Source: CAWGMT01 sp963823675 (GTDB taxonomy: Bacteria; Planctomycetota; Planctomycetia; Isosphaerales; Isosphaeraceae). From it: 64,000 nt of DNA. Numbering within the stretch: position 1 is the stretch's first letter; every line of letters starts with the position of its first letter. Shown piece after piece: positions 9,351 to 20,163 of the stretch. The notes below the pieces were generated by a model, which saw only the letters and a program-made list of their open reading frames with translations, was not told where the DNA came from and ran no database searches. Both the position numbers and the translations under genes were made by a program. The stretch covers positions 248,001-312,000 of the forward strand of contig CAWGMT010000013.1 in the NCBI GenBank assembly GCA_963823675.1. The letters are read 5' to 3'.

Positions 9351-11651
9351 TCATTCGAAGATCACCATCGCGTGGGTGCGGATTGTCGGCACGGTGACTT
9401 CCGCACCTTTGGCTGTTTGAGTGATCTTCAGCCGTTCACGACCCGGCACGAGCAAGACCTGGGCGGGCCTGATACCGATGGCAGTGATCCGAATATCATG
9501 AATCGGGATCACTTCCATCCGCATCGATGGGTTGTTCTCGGGCAAGGCGCGATTCGCGGTGCTGTTCAATTCATTGAGCAGATGCACGATCGTACGTTGC
9601 CCATTGTTCTGCGTGTAATAGGCGGCCTGCACGGCGAGCGGGGCCTCGATCTCAAAGGGAGGCGGAGAATCCTTGGCCGCCCAGCGAACGGCGTTGCTGA
9701 TCAATCGGCCCTGATAGTGATAGGGCGCGATGAAATAGGCCTGGCCGATGTCGCAAGCGAAGTAAACCGAGCGGCCGGGATTGGTCTGGTTGATCGCGAT
9801 GAACGGCCACTCGATCGGCGAAGTCAGGCGGCGGCCAACTTTTTGTGTTCCGGTCACGAGATCAACATTTGTCATCCAGCCGATGAACTCGATGCGGTCG
9901 CCGCCGCGGATATTGCTGCGCATCTGGGGATGGTCGGCGATCGGATGTTCGGGCGTGAGGATATTGAACGCCACCTGCACCCAGTTCGGATAGTTCGGCC
10001 AGCGTGCCGAGTGGTCGCTGGTTCCCTTGAAATGGACGCCCATCACACTGGATAGACCGAAGTCGCCGCGCAAGTCGCCGAACTCATTGGCGATTGACGC
10101 CTCGTGCATTGCGACCAGGCCGCCGCCCTCCTTCACGAAGCGCGTCACGTTCGCATTCATACGGTCACTCAGGCAGGCCGCGTTGGGCAGGATCAGAACT
10201 TTGTATTGCTTGAGTGTCTCGTAGCGATCGAGATCGGGCTCGATAATGATATCGAGCGGCAGGTGATCTTCCATCATCGCGCGGAAAACGCCGACGGCGG
10301 ATTCCATGTGCGCCGGCATGCGTCGCTCGCCCGGCAGCGACGCACCCAGCCGCCCGGAATCGACGCCGCTCCCCATCCAGTTGCCGATCGGCACTTCGCT
10401 GCGGATGCCACTCAAGCCATACAGCAACCGGCTGCTCTCACCGACGAACATCGCGGCCCACTTGAGCGACCTGGCGCCGGCCGTGTAAGGCTCGCGCTCG
10501 CGTATCTGCTCGTTGAAACCCTTGAGAGTGGCCTCGTTGCTCTGTTGCCACATTCCCTGCGCCGCCAGGCAACCGTTGGTGATGACCGTCATGTTGCGCA
10601 GATCACACTCGGCCGGCGGGGCCTGCATGCCGAATTGACCCTGTTCGCAGAGATAAGGCAGTATCCAGGCAGGGCGGTCCCCGGTCAGGCCGCGGTAATA
10701 ACGCACGGTGAACGCGGGGAGCAGATTGCTGCCTTGATCCGGAGGAAAATCCCAGAGCAATTCCAGGAACGGCGCGTCGAGGACGCGGTGCATCGCGTCG
10801 CTGCCCTCGACCGCTGGAGCGCCCATCCAGTGCCACCAACGACCGGGCCCCGTCGTCCAGGGCGCCGCGATAAAGTCCGGCTTCACTTCCTTGAGCGCCG
10901 CCGTCCAGCGCTCGACGAATTTCGTATAACGCCACAGACGCCACTTCACATAATGCCGCCACTTGGAGTTGTTCACGTCGGCGCCCAGCGGAATCTCGCG
11001 GCCGGCATCTTCCTGGTAAGCCCGCTTGCACGCCGGGCAATAACATTGCGACCAGCAGCCGAAACCGTCGAGATTGTAGCCGTCGAAATCGAACGTCTTC
11101 AAAAGGGAAACCTGCGATCGGATGAAGAAGTCGCCGTAGGGCGAATTCCAGCAACCGAGCACGTGCGTCCTGGCCAGCTCCTCGGGTTTGATCGGTGTGC
11201 CGCCGGGCTGTGGCATGTCCTGCCACTCCGGATGCTCGGCCAGAACCCAGGGAACCATGTTCATACGGATCGCCTCACCGAGCACCTTGCCGCCCCGCGC
11301 ATGAACTTCCTTGACGTTGCGCTTCATCCGCTCCCGATTCGCCGGCTCCATCGGCGTTCCGGTCAGGACCGCCACGAAGCCGTCTCCTTTCTTGTTCAGC
11401 ACCCAGTGCCCGCCGGCGAACCCGTTCGGCCCGCCGGCGTTGGTGCCGCCGATCGCGACGTTCACCCCGTCGGCCATCGCCTCGGCGATCGTGTTGTCGT
11501 GAATGTCGAAGCAGGCGCGCTGGTGCGTTTGCAGCCAGCCCACCTCCGGGAATTGGCTCGGGAATGTGAGCTTCCACTCGCCGGCATGAGCGAAGTGAGG
11601 AAAAATCGCCAGAACAACCGCAAATGCGGATTTCGCATAACTCCGTTTCAT
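9351..11651 (-). CDS. Secreted glycoside-hydrolase-like protein
   Basis: Intact, 766 residues, with a clear signal peptide (SAFAVVLAIFPHFAHA). The first half looks like a TIM-barrel sugar hydrolase of the beta-galactosidase/hypothetical GH type, with FDFDGYNLDGFGCW and a CYCPACKRAY cysteine group. Residues ~480-640 resemble a glutamine-amidotransferase-like or beta-galactosidase trimerisation domain (YKVLILPNAACLSDRM, VKEGGGLVAMHEAS, GRSVYFACDIGQAYF). A beta-rich C-terminus follows. Such proteins are common in planctomycetes and are presumed to act on complex polysaccharides. I cannot assign a GH family or pick catalytic acids with confidence. It points the same way as the DUF1552 gene upstream, 21 bases apart, so the three genes may be co-transcribed. 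Confidence 0.7.
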   Translation of the reverse strand: MKRSYAKSAFAVVLAIFPHFAHAGEWKLTFPSQFPEVGWLQTHQRACFDIHDNTIAEAMADGVNVAIGGTNAGGPNGFAGGHWVLNKKGDGFVAVLTGTPMEPANRERMKRNVKEVHARGGKVLGEAIRMNMVPWVLAEHPEWQDMPQPGGTPIKPEELARTHVLGCWNSPYGDFFIRSQVSLLKTFDFDGYNLDGFGCWSQCYCPACKRAYQEDAGREIPLGADVNNSKWRHYVKWRLWRYTKFVERWTAALKEVKPDFIAAPWTTGPGRWWHWMGAPAVEGSDAMHRVLDAPFLELLWDFPPDQGSNLLPAFTVRYYRGLTGDRPAWILPYLCEQGQFGMQAPPAECDLRNMTVITNGCLAAQGMWQQSNEATLKGFNEQIREREPYTAGARSLKWAAMFVGESSRLLYGLSGIRSEVPIGNWMGSGVDSGRLGASLPGERRMPAHMESAVGVFRAMMEDHLPLDIIIEPDLDRYETLKQYKVLILPNAACLSDRMNANVTRFVKEGGGLVAMHEASIANEFGDLRGDFGLSSVMGVHFKGTSDHSARWPNYPNWVQVAFNILTPEHPIADHPQMRSNIRGGDRIEFIGWMTNVDLVTGTQKVGRRLTSPIEWPFIAINQTNPGRSVYFACDIGQAYFIAPYHYQGRLISNAVRWAAKDSPPPFEIEAPLAVQAAYYTQNNGQRTIVHLLNELNSTANRALPENNPSMRMEVIPIHDIRITAIGIRPAQVLLVPGRERLKITQTAKGAEVTVPTIRTHAMVIFE

Positions 11652-11672
11652 CGCCTTGATTCCCCGCGCAGA

Positions 11673-12970
<1,298 letters not shown>

Positions 12971-12974
<4 letters not shown>

Positions 12975-15421
12975 TTATAGCGGAACAGCTCGCTCTGCAC
13001 AATTTCATGGATCAGCGACCGCAATCCATAATCTTTCGCGCGGATTCGCTCGACGATTCGCTCGATCGCCTCGCGGTCGGATGCCTGAGGTGCCCGGCCG
13101 CTCGAGTACGTGATCAGTTTGGTGGTCAAGGCCCGTGCCAGCCGCGGCTTGTCCCGTAAGAGAATCTGCTTGAGCTGGTCGATGTTCTCGAAGGGCTCGC
13201 CCTCAGCCGTCACATCGGCGGGGTCTACTTTCTTGCCCTTGAGATACGGCATTCGCCGGCCGCTCACGAAGACATATTCGCCGAGCCCGGTGACGCGGTA
13301 ATGGTCGCGCCAGCCGCCGATGCAGTCAAAGCTTTCCAGGGCAAATCCGGGGGGATCAATCTTGCGATGGCAAGCGGCACACGATTCGATCGAGCGGTGC
13401 TTGGCCAACTGCTCGCGAATTGTCCTGGCCCCGCGAATGTCGGGGTCGATCGCCGGCACATTGTCGGGCGGAGGAGGCGGCGGCGTTCCCAGGATGCGGT
13501 CCATGATCCACGCCCCGCGCAATACCGGTGAAGTCGTCGTGCCGTTGGCCGTCACTTTGAGCACGCTGGCCAAGGTAAGCACCCCGCCCCGATGGCTGCC
13601 CGGCGGCAGCGTCTTCTTCTGGAACGCCCAGCCATCAACTTCGGGAATGCCGTAGTGCCTGGCCAGACGGCCGTTGAGCATCGCGAAGCCGGAGGCAACG
13701 AAGTTAGTGATACTCAGGTCATTTCTCAGGACTTCATCGAAGAACAACTCGGTCTCGCGGATCATCGACACCTTCAGCAAGTGGTCGAATTCGGGGTACA
13801 AGATGTGGCTGGGCTCCGTCGCGTCGATCTCGCGGAGCGCCAGCCACTGGCCGGCGAAATTCTCGGTGAAGGCCGCCGCCCTGGGGCTCGCGAGCAAGCG
13901 CTCGACTTGCTGCCGGAGGACGTCCGGCTGGCTGAGTTTCTGCTCTTCGGCGAGCGTGAAGAGCTCGTCGTCGGGCATCGTGCTCCAGAGAAAGTAAGAC
14001 AACCGGCAGGCCAGGGCAAAGTCGTCGAGCTTCCCCGGCCGCTCGCGGAGGAAGAGGAACTCGGGCGCGATCAGCACGCCCTTCAAGGCAGCCCGCATCG
14101 CTGGCTCGAACGAATAACCCTCCGCCAGCCTGGCCGGGACAATCGCCACAAATGGCGCGACGTCAAGAGCGGTCACCGTCCGGCGAAACGCCCGCCGCGT
14201 GAATGCCTTGAGGATCCGCTCGGCATCGACCAGCGGCCGATTCGAGACAACCTCCACGCGGTCACCGTAGTCGTTATCCCGGCACGTTTTTTGCGCCAGG
14301 CCACCGAAGATGCGGCGATGACTTTCGGGCGGCCATATCGGATAGAGCGGCCCTTCGACCTCGATATACTGGACCGCCAACCCGGGCCCGTCCCATTTCT
14401 CGGCACCAACCTTGTGCACCGTGCTCGCGCTGGCCAATCCGTACGGGAGCATGGTGATGGTCGTTCGCGGCTCCATGTACCGCACGAACTCATACACGGC
14501 CGGCTTGCCGGGCGCGGCGTCAAAATAGCCGACCAGTCCGCTCTTTCCCGTCATCCGCGTGCCGGTCGCCGTCACCCGAAAGGTGACCGGCTTGCCTGCG
14601 CTTTGAAAGGCGGACCCCGAAATGCGAAAACGATAGTTGCCGCCCTCTGAAGGGTAAAACTGCGTCGCGCCAACGTTGTGCCATTCGGACGAGCAGAAGC
14701 ACACGACCTCGCCGTCCTTGAGAAAGCGATATACGTTCTCGGTGGATCCCCGAACCGGGTATCCGTCCTTGAGGCTATGCCGCTTGGTGACCGTGGGCGG
14801 CGGCTTGGGACGGTTGGCGATCGCCATGTTGAGCGCCGTGTCGGCCGCTTCGAGGTATTTCTCCATCAAGAAGGACGACGTGTGGTTGGCCGCGCCGGAA
14901 TTGTCGAAACCGTCGGCTGAGCCATCCTCGGGCAACTGCTCTTTCAGGTTGCCGCTAATGCCCAGGAGATCGCGTACGGTATTCTCGTACTCGACCCGAT
15001 TCAGGCGCCGGAGGACCACCCTCCCCTCCGCGGACCGTGCGGCAAAAGCGGCGGCGGCCACACGCGGGGCAAGCCAGCCAGTCAGAGCCTGAATGTCTTG
15101 CGCCAAAGGGCGCGGCTTGCCCTTGGGAGGCATTTCGCCCGCCCTGAGCCGCTCGATCACCGCGGTCCATTTTGCGCGGGTGGCGGCATCGGCAAAATCG
15201 GTCGCGAGGTTGTCGAGCCGGAGCTTCCCCTTGGGCTTGGTCTTGCCATGACAAGCAACGCAATGACCGACCAGGAACGGCCGGAACTGATCTTCGAATA
15301 GCTTGGCGTCCCCCGTCGGCTCGATCCCTGGTCCCGGCCGCAACGCCAGCGCGGCCGACGCGTCAAGCAGCGCCAGGCCGACGCCAGCCCACAACCCGGC
15401 CCACATGCGCCACCCGGCCAT
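12971..15421 (-). CDS. DUF1592 multidomain Planctomycete cytochrome C protein
   Basis: Intact, 816 residues, with a signal peptide (residues 1-~27). A CVACH haem-binding motif near residue 54 belongs to a Planctomycete cytochrome C domain. It is followed by DUF1587 (RLNRVEYENTVRDLLG), DUF1595 (RAFRRTVT), DUF1592 (LKGVLIAPEFLFLRE, SYFLWSTMPDDEL), DUF1588 (HRGGVLTLASVLKVTANGT) and DUF1585 (LTTKLITYSSGRAP). A haem c and export imply periplasmic redox chemistry, but no substrate is known. It is translationally coupled to the DUF1552 gene by a four-base overlap. Confidence 0.93.
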
Positions 15422-15540
15422 GGAATATCTCCGCCCTCACCGGCTTGCGATCGGTCTTACGCGAACCCACTGGTACTCGTGGTCGTATTGTCGGCGAACA
15501 AGCCGATGCCTGCAAGCATCGTCGAAGTTTCCTGGCCAGT

Positions 15541-16334
15541 TCACCAGTGGCAATACTGTCTGTGCATGTACGCGACTGCCGCTAGAAGGTCACGTGACTC
15601 CCTGCCGGGCTCGATCCACATACCCCAGATCATCGTCGTCGGGACGACGAGGCCGCCGAGCAGCCTCGGGCGCCAGAAGCGGTGCCAGTCAAGTTCTGCC
15701 ACCAGAAGAATGGCGTGTCGAACCTCCATGAATCGCCATTCGCCAGCTCGAGAGTATGGCGATTGCGAAGGATCGACCGGACAGATAACTTCCAGACAAG
15801 TTTACCATCCCGGCGCATTGCGTATCTCACGCCCGGCACGAGCCCCTCGGAGCGAATGACCCCCTGCTCGCGCCCCCCGGCATCGAGCACCCGCATCCGC
15901 ATCAAAGAGGGAAATTGAGGCTCCAAACGCAGGCAGAGAGTTCCCGGAGAGTCGCTGCTATCCTCGGCCGTGTCCGACACATCGAAGACGCTGACGGGGT
16001 CGCCGGATTCCTCCCCTCCGATCTCGGAATAGTAAGAGCGCGCGTGATCCAGCCAGGCCGGCATGCCTGCCTCTGCCGCGTCCTGGCTCTTCTGAATTGT
16101 GACCGGCCAGAACGTATCGTGCGCGGACGAACCTCGCCGGCGGCGGACGTTTCGCACCTCCACGGCGACCATAAGGAGCACCGCGAGCCACCCCATCCAC
16201 GGGACCTTCACGGTCACGACGAGGAAGCCGAGGAAAAACACCACGAAAGCCACCACCAAGGCGGACGAGCGGAGGCACCAGAGCCAATCCCACGCCGAGC
16301 GGAACCCGAGCCATTTCCACGCCGGCCGATTCAT
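15541..16334 (-). CDS. Membrane protein with possible LURP/scramblase-like C-terminus, one frameshift
   Basis: The start is the ATG at 16334, with AAGGA 8 bases upstream. Two adjacent membrane helices (ALVVAFVVFFLGFLVVTV and GWLAVLLMVAVEV) are followed by a soluble domain: CLRLEPQFPSLMRMRVLDAG, then GVIRSEGLVPGVRYAMR and VWKLSVRSILRNRHTLEL. The pattern of short strands describing ligand- or membrane-facing beta turns resembles LURP-one/scramblase-like domains, but this is only an impression. The frame breaks near 15690. The second frame gives a better end: LLGGLVVPTTMIWGMWIEPG ... YMHRQYCHW, stop at 15541. Confidence 0.6.
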
Positions 16335-16443
16335 GATGCGGGTCCTTCCGCCCTCCCGCGCCTTCCCAGGGTTGCTCGCCAACCGCCAAGGTTCATTATC
16401 GCACGTCCGATTTCGGTTCGGCCGGTAAGGATCGCGACGCAAA

Positions 16444-16650
16444 TTACTTCCTGTAAGAGGCGTCTTTCGCTCCGCGAAAGGCGACAAGGCAGGTCAATGT
16501 CAAGTTTTCGGCGACGGTCGGTCCGTGTTGTTGCTCGGCAATGACCTGGTCGATCTGGAAGGGCAGAACGTCGAGCGATTGCGGGAGCCGACAGTATTCG
16601 CAGGTGTTTTCGGCGCGGTCCCAAACCAGACGTTTCAGTGCCTCGTTCAT
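16444..16650 (-). pseudogene. HNH endonuclease remnant with altered active site
   Basis: From the ATG at 16650: MNEALKRLVWDRAENTCEYC, then PFQIDQVIAEQQHGPTVAEN and LTLTC. This is the start of a planctomycete-type HNH nuclease, with the CxxC zinc knuckle. The expected Asp-His of the HNH motif reads Asp-Gln (IDQVI). The second half of the domain (the Asn and His with the second CxxC) is missing: the frame runs into an unrelated tail that contains a REP hairpin. It looks inactive. Confidence 0.65.
16464..16480. repeat. REP hairpin, CGC-TCC-GCG core
   Basis: Perfect 7-base stem (CTTTCGC and GCGAAAG) with loop TCC. It has the same core as the hairpins at 43.2, 43.6 and 52.4 kb but a different outer stem. 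It sits at the truncated end of the HNH remnant. Confidence 0.7.
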
Positions 16651-16866
16651 ACGTGCGACCGCGGCGGTATTACAAGTTACGCACGCGCCTGCGGAATCAG
16701 TCCCTGAGATGTGCGCGGGCAATCGTCATCGCTGGTTGGCTCTCCCGGAGCGGTCAACTCAATGTAGCGAACACGAACGGGAGCGGCAAGAGTACAATGC
16801 CTTGTATATCCGAATTCCGGCCGGTATTTGATACTGGCTGTGTGCCGTGAGGAGAGCTATGCAATG

Positions 16867-16986
16867 CCTGAGGCCTGGACCTCTTAGGACAGATCGCTCC
16901 CTCCGGCTCGGGCACAAGGTGTTGGTACATGATGCGGCTCAGACCGCTTATCACAAGGATTGCCTTGCCCGAGACCACCGGGGGAG
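16867..16986 (+). ncRNA. Candidate bridge RNA (structured IS110 leader)
   Basis: The leader holds two hairpins. The first, 16867-16888, pairs CCTGAGG with CCTC-TT-AGG around CCTGGA. The second is nested. Its outer stem pairs 16897-16919 with 16963-16986: CTCCC/GGGAG, CCGG/CCGG, CTCGGGC/GCCCGAG and AAGG/CCTT, with small bulges. An internal loop follows, about ten bases on the left (16920-16929) and nine on the right (16954-16962). An inner hairpin, 16930-16953, pairs TGAT-GCGG with CCGC-TT-ATCA around CTCAGA. IS110 bridge RNAs use two-sided internal loops like this one to pair with target or donor DNA. The position upstream of the transposase fits the IS110 group. Expression and pairing to DNA are unproved. 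Confidence 0.5.
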
Positions 16987-17054
16987 ACTCACGCCCTTCT
17001 CTATGACACACATCGTTTAGGATATCTCCGGGTGCTTCTTTACGGAGGTTTACC

Positions 17055-18806
17055 ATGGCTAGCACCCCAACTCTCGACCGCATCGGCGTCGGCATTGATA
17101 CCGCGCGATACGGTCACCGCGTCTCCTTCCTCAGGCCGGATCGCAAACCGGCCGCCAAGCCGATAACCGTGATGGAAAACCACGCTGGTTATCAGTCATT
17201 CAATGATGTGTTGCTGCGACTACGTGAGCAGATTCCCGGCGTTGAATTTCACGTCCGCATCGACGCCGCCGGCCAGTACGCGCAGAACCTGGAACAGTTC
17301 CTGCACAGCCTTGACTTGCCCATGACCATCTCCGTCGGCGAGCCCAAGCGCAACAAGGATTATCGCAAGGCGCACTTCCCCAAGCGCACCACCGATGACA
17401 CCGAGAGCCAGGCCATGGCCCGCTTCGCCATCGTCGAACAGCCACCCGCCACGCCGGCCCCCAGCGCGACGATGATCGCGTTGCACGAGGTGGCCGGGCG
17501 CCTGCAGGCCAGGGTCAAGCAGACGACCCAAGCGGTCAATCGGCTGCACAACCTGCTGGCCCGCTGCTTTCCCGAGCTCGCCACCTTGACCGATGATATC
17601 GCTGCCGGTTGGGTACTCTCCTTGCTGGAGAAGTACCCCACGGCCGAGCGTATCGCCGCAGCCCACCTCACGTCGTTGGAGAAGATTCCCTATCTCTCCA
17701 GCGAGAGGGCGCGGGAGGTCCAAAAAGCCGCCAAGCAGTCGGTGGCGTCGCTCCGGGGTCCAGTGGCGGAGGCTTTGGTTACCGACCTGGTGAAGCAGCT
17801 CCGCCACTGCCAGGTCGCCGAGCGCTCGATGCAGAAATTGTTGACCAAGGCCTTCGCCGAACTCCCCGGCTCGGCCCATACCCAACTCCAGACCATCCCC
17901 GGTATCGGCCAAGCCACAGCCGCAGTCTTGGTTGCCAAGATCGTCGACATCGACCGGTTCGACACTCCCGATAAGCTCGTGGGCTATTTTGGGATCTTTC
18001 CTGAGGAGAACCGCTCAGGAGTCGACCGCTTTGGCAATCCCTTGCCCCCGGGCACGATGTGCATGTCGCGCAAAGGCTGCGACTTGGTGCGCGGCTACCT
18101 TTGGAACGCCACGCGTGTCGCCATCTGCCACAACCCTGCTATCCGCCCCCTTTATCGCCGCCTCAGAGCCAAGGGCAAACGAGGCGACGTTGCCTTTGGG
18201 CAGTGCATGCGCAAGCTCCTTCACTTGGTCTTCGCTGTCTGGAAGACCAATCGTCCGTTCAACGCCAACCACTATCCCTGGGAGAACCCCAACGACGAGG
18301 TGCCCCAGGACCTCGCGGCTTCCAGCGTCGGCGCGACCGACTCCAGCAATAGCAAAGCCGAGGGCCACAAGCAGGACAAGCCCGCGGGAAAAGTGGTCAC
18401 CTCGGCTCACTCGACGATAGAGCCGACGCCCCCCTCCGTCAAGCCAGAGCATCCGCCCGTGGCCGCGCGGCCGCACGTTGACTTCGCATTTTTGCGCCAA
18501 CAAGTATCTTTAGAGCAGGTACTTGCACATCTGGGTCTGTTTGATCAACTGCGCGGCAGGGGTCCACAGCGTCGCGGTTGCTGTCCGGTGCATAGCCATC
18601 CTGGGGATCAAGAGAGGACCTTTTCGGTCCATCTAGCCAAGAATGCTTTTCGATGCTTCCAGAAGGATTGCGGTGCGCAGGGCAACGCGCTTGATCTTTG
18701 GGCTGCGATCCATCGGCTGCCGCTGTACGACGCTGCCTTGCACCTTGCCGAGACGTTCGGCGTCCCCCGGAACAGAGAAGAGGAACCCGTCAAAGGAACC
18801 CGTTAA
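17055..18806 (+). CDS. IS110 family transposase fused to a CHC2 zinc finger
   Basis: The start ATG has GGAGG six bases upstream. Residues 1-~160 are the RuvC-like DEDD domain (RIGVGIDTARYGH; FHVRIDAAGQYAQNL, where an Asp replaces the more usual Glu; TTDDTESQAMARF). Residues ~270-390 are the Transposase_20 domain (LQTIPGIGQATAAVLVAKI, YFGIFPEENRSG, and a Ser-bearing MSRKGCDLVRGYLWN). A proline-rich linker follows. Residues ~475-575 form a DnaG-type CHC2 zinc finger: CPVH, TFSVHLAKNAFRCF, then Cx4C and GNALDLWAAIH. Typical IS110 transposases are 300-450 residues and lack this tail. The zinc finger may aid binding of single-stranded DNA or RNA; that is inference. Confidence 0.9.
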   Translation: MASTPTLDRIGVGIDTARYGHRVSFLRPDRKPAAKPITVMENHAGYQSFNDVLLRLREQIPGVEFHVRIDAAGQYAQNLEQFLHSLDLPMTISVGEPKRNKDYRKAHFPKRTTDDTESQAMARFAIVEQPPATPAPSATMIALHEVAGRLQARVKQTTQAVNRLHNLLARCFPELATLTDDIAAGWVLSLLEKYPTAERIAAAHLTSLEKIPYLSSERAREVQKAAKQSVASLRGPVAEALVTDLVKQLRHCQVAERSMQKLLTKAFAELPGSAHTQLQTIPGIGQATAAVLVAKIVDIDRFDTPDKLVGYFGIFPEENRSGVDRFGNPLPPGTMCMSRKGCDLVRGYLWNATRVAICHNPAIRPLYRRLRAKGKRGDVAFGQCMRKLLHLVFAVWKTNRPFNANHYPWENPNDEVPQDLAASSVGATDSSNSKAEGHKQDKPAGKVVTSAHSTIEPTPPSVKPEHPPVAARPHVDFAFLRQQVSLEQVLAHLGLFDQLRGRGPQRRGCCPVHSHPGDQERTFSVHLAKNAFRCFQKDCGAQGNALDLWAAIHRLPLYDAALHLAETFGVPRNREEEPVKGTR

Positions 18807-19051
18807 CTTGAGCTGACGCCCGTTCAACGCCGGCTTCTGCGAATCCATGGGAGGGTTCGAACCTGCCGCCCCGAACCGTCGCCGCGGCACCGTCTGACGC
18901 GCCCTGGCGGATCCCCTTTGCCGCGCCCCGACCTGGCGCGAAGGTTCGTGATGCGCGCCCGGGCTGTCTCCAACGGCCGCCGCCATCACACTCGGCGGCA
19001 CTTGACTTTCAATGGTACATCTGTCCTTTTAGCTCGGGATCGCCGGTCGGG

Positions 19052-20059
19052 TCACGCCAGCGGAGTACCATAGGCCGCTTTCCAGTCGGCGGTGCCGGCG
19101 AGATCGAGGCCGATCCGCGCTAGCTCGAGGGTCTCCTCGGGCGAGAGGGCTTGGGCTCGGGCGACGACCGATGCGGCCTTTTCGAGCTCGGCGATGTTCT
19201 CCAACCCAACGACCGCGACGGCGATGCCAGGTATCGACAGAGCGTAGCGGATCGCTTTTTCATAGTACTTCTCGTCCATCTTGAATCCGCCCTGCTCCCG
19301 CGCAGCGCCCCCAAGGACTTTCATGGCGACCAGGCCGACGTTCATGTGCCGGGCTCGGCTCCAGACCTTGTGCTCGAAATCGTAGGTGTGCTGGACGACG
19401 AAGTTGACGGCGTTCATAAGGACATCGATCTCGCCACTGTCGAGTGCGTGATGAAAACGGCTCGGGTGGAGGTGGCCGCTGGCGCCGATGAACCGGACGA
19501 CTCCCTGGCTTTTTGCCTCGCGCAGCGCGCCGATGGCGCCACCATTCCCGAAGACTAGCTTGTGGTCGCCCCAGACCTTTTCATCACCGAAGTTGTGCAA
19601 GTGGACCAGGTCGATCCGGTCGGTCCGCATCCGCTTGAGGCTCTGGCGCAGGAGCTTCCAGGTCCCGTCGTAGCCCGGCTCCTCCGTCTTGGTGACGAGG
19701 AAGACCTTGTCGCGGACCTCCGCAATCGCCGGCCCCATCTTTTCCTCGGCGAAACCGGTCTCGGCGCTGCCGTAGGTAGGTGCCGTGTCCAGATAGTTGA
19801 TCCCCAGCGCCAGGGCGCGGTGCAGCGTGCCGCGGACGTCATCGGGTGTGACGCGCTTTCGCTGGAAATAGGCACAGCCGATCCCCAGGCGGGACACCCG
19901 GGCGCCGGTGCGCCCGAGCACGGCATCAGGCACTTTCAGGCTCGCAGGCGGATCGATATCCGCGCCGGGTGCGGCCGGTGTGGCAGCCAGGCCCCCCAGT
20001 AGAAGGCCGCTGCTCTTGACGAAGTCACGCCGAGAAAAAGGATGAACTTGTTGAGACAT
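19052..20059 (-). CDS. Aldo/keto reductase with Tat signal
   Basis: Intact, 335 residues. The N-terminus FSRRDFVKSSGLLLGGLAA is a Tat signal, so the protein is folded before export to the periplasm. The AKR landmarks are present: LGINYLDTAPTYGSAE (Asp and Tyr of the tetrad), FLVTKTEE (Lys) and DLVHLHNFG (His). NADPH-dependent reduction of a carbonyl is the family reaction; the substrate is unknown. Exported AKRs are frequent in planctomycetes. It stands alone in this orientation. Confidence 0.9.
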   Translation of the reverse strand: MSQQVHPFSRRDFVKSSGLLLGGLAATPAAPGADIDPPASLKVPDAVLGRTGARVSRLGIGCAYFQRKRVTPDDVRGTLHRALALGINYLDTAPTYGSAETGFAEEKMGPAIAEVRDKVFLVTKTEEPGYDGTWKLLRQSLKRMRTDRIDLVHLHNFGDEKVWGDHKLVFGNGGAIGALREAKSQGVVRFIGASGHLHPSRFHHALDSGEIDVLMNAVNFVVQHTYDFEHKVWSRARHMNVGLVAMKVLGGAAREQGGFKMDEKYYEKAIRYALSIPGIAVAVVGLENIAELEKAASVVARAQALSPEETLELARIGLDLAGTADWKAAYGTPLA

Positions 20060-20163
20060 ATCCCTCTCTCCAGGTTGACTGGACTTCTGGTGTCACTCGC
20101 ACCCACTGTACCAAACCTTGGCTCTCGGACCAGTCCCAAGGAGTTGCAGTCCCGCCGCCGGGC

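Larger units (their letters stand above)
16850..18830 (+). mobile_element. IS110-type element with CHC2-fused transposase
   Basis: The element consists of a ~200-base structured leader, a strong ribosome binding site and a 583-residue transposase. The ends are not determined: IS110 elements lack terminal inverted repeats, and I found no matching subterminal repeats. The left end lies between the HNH remnant (~16650) and the first hairpin (16867). The right end lies after the stop at 18806. The coordinates given are therefore approximate. Confidence 0.7.

Noticed and set aside
18840..18900. tRNA-like T-loop (GGTTCGAACC) near the IS110 element
   Set aside because: No complete cloverleaf could be drawn on either strand, and the flanking stem has mismatches. 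It may still be an attachment-like remnant.
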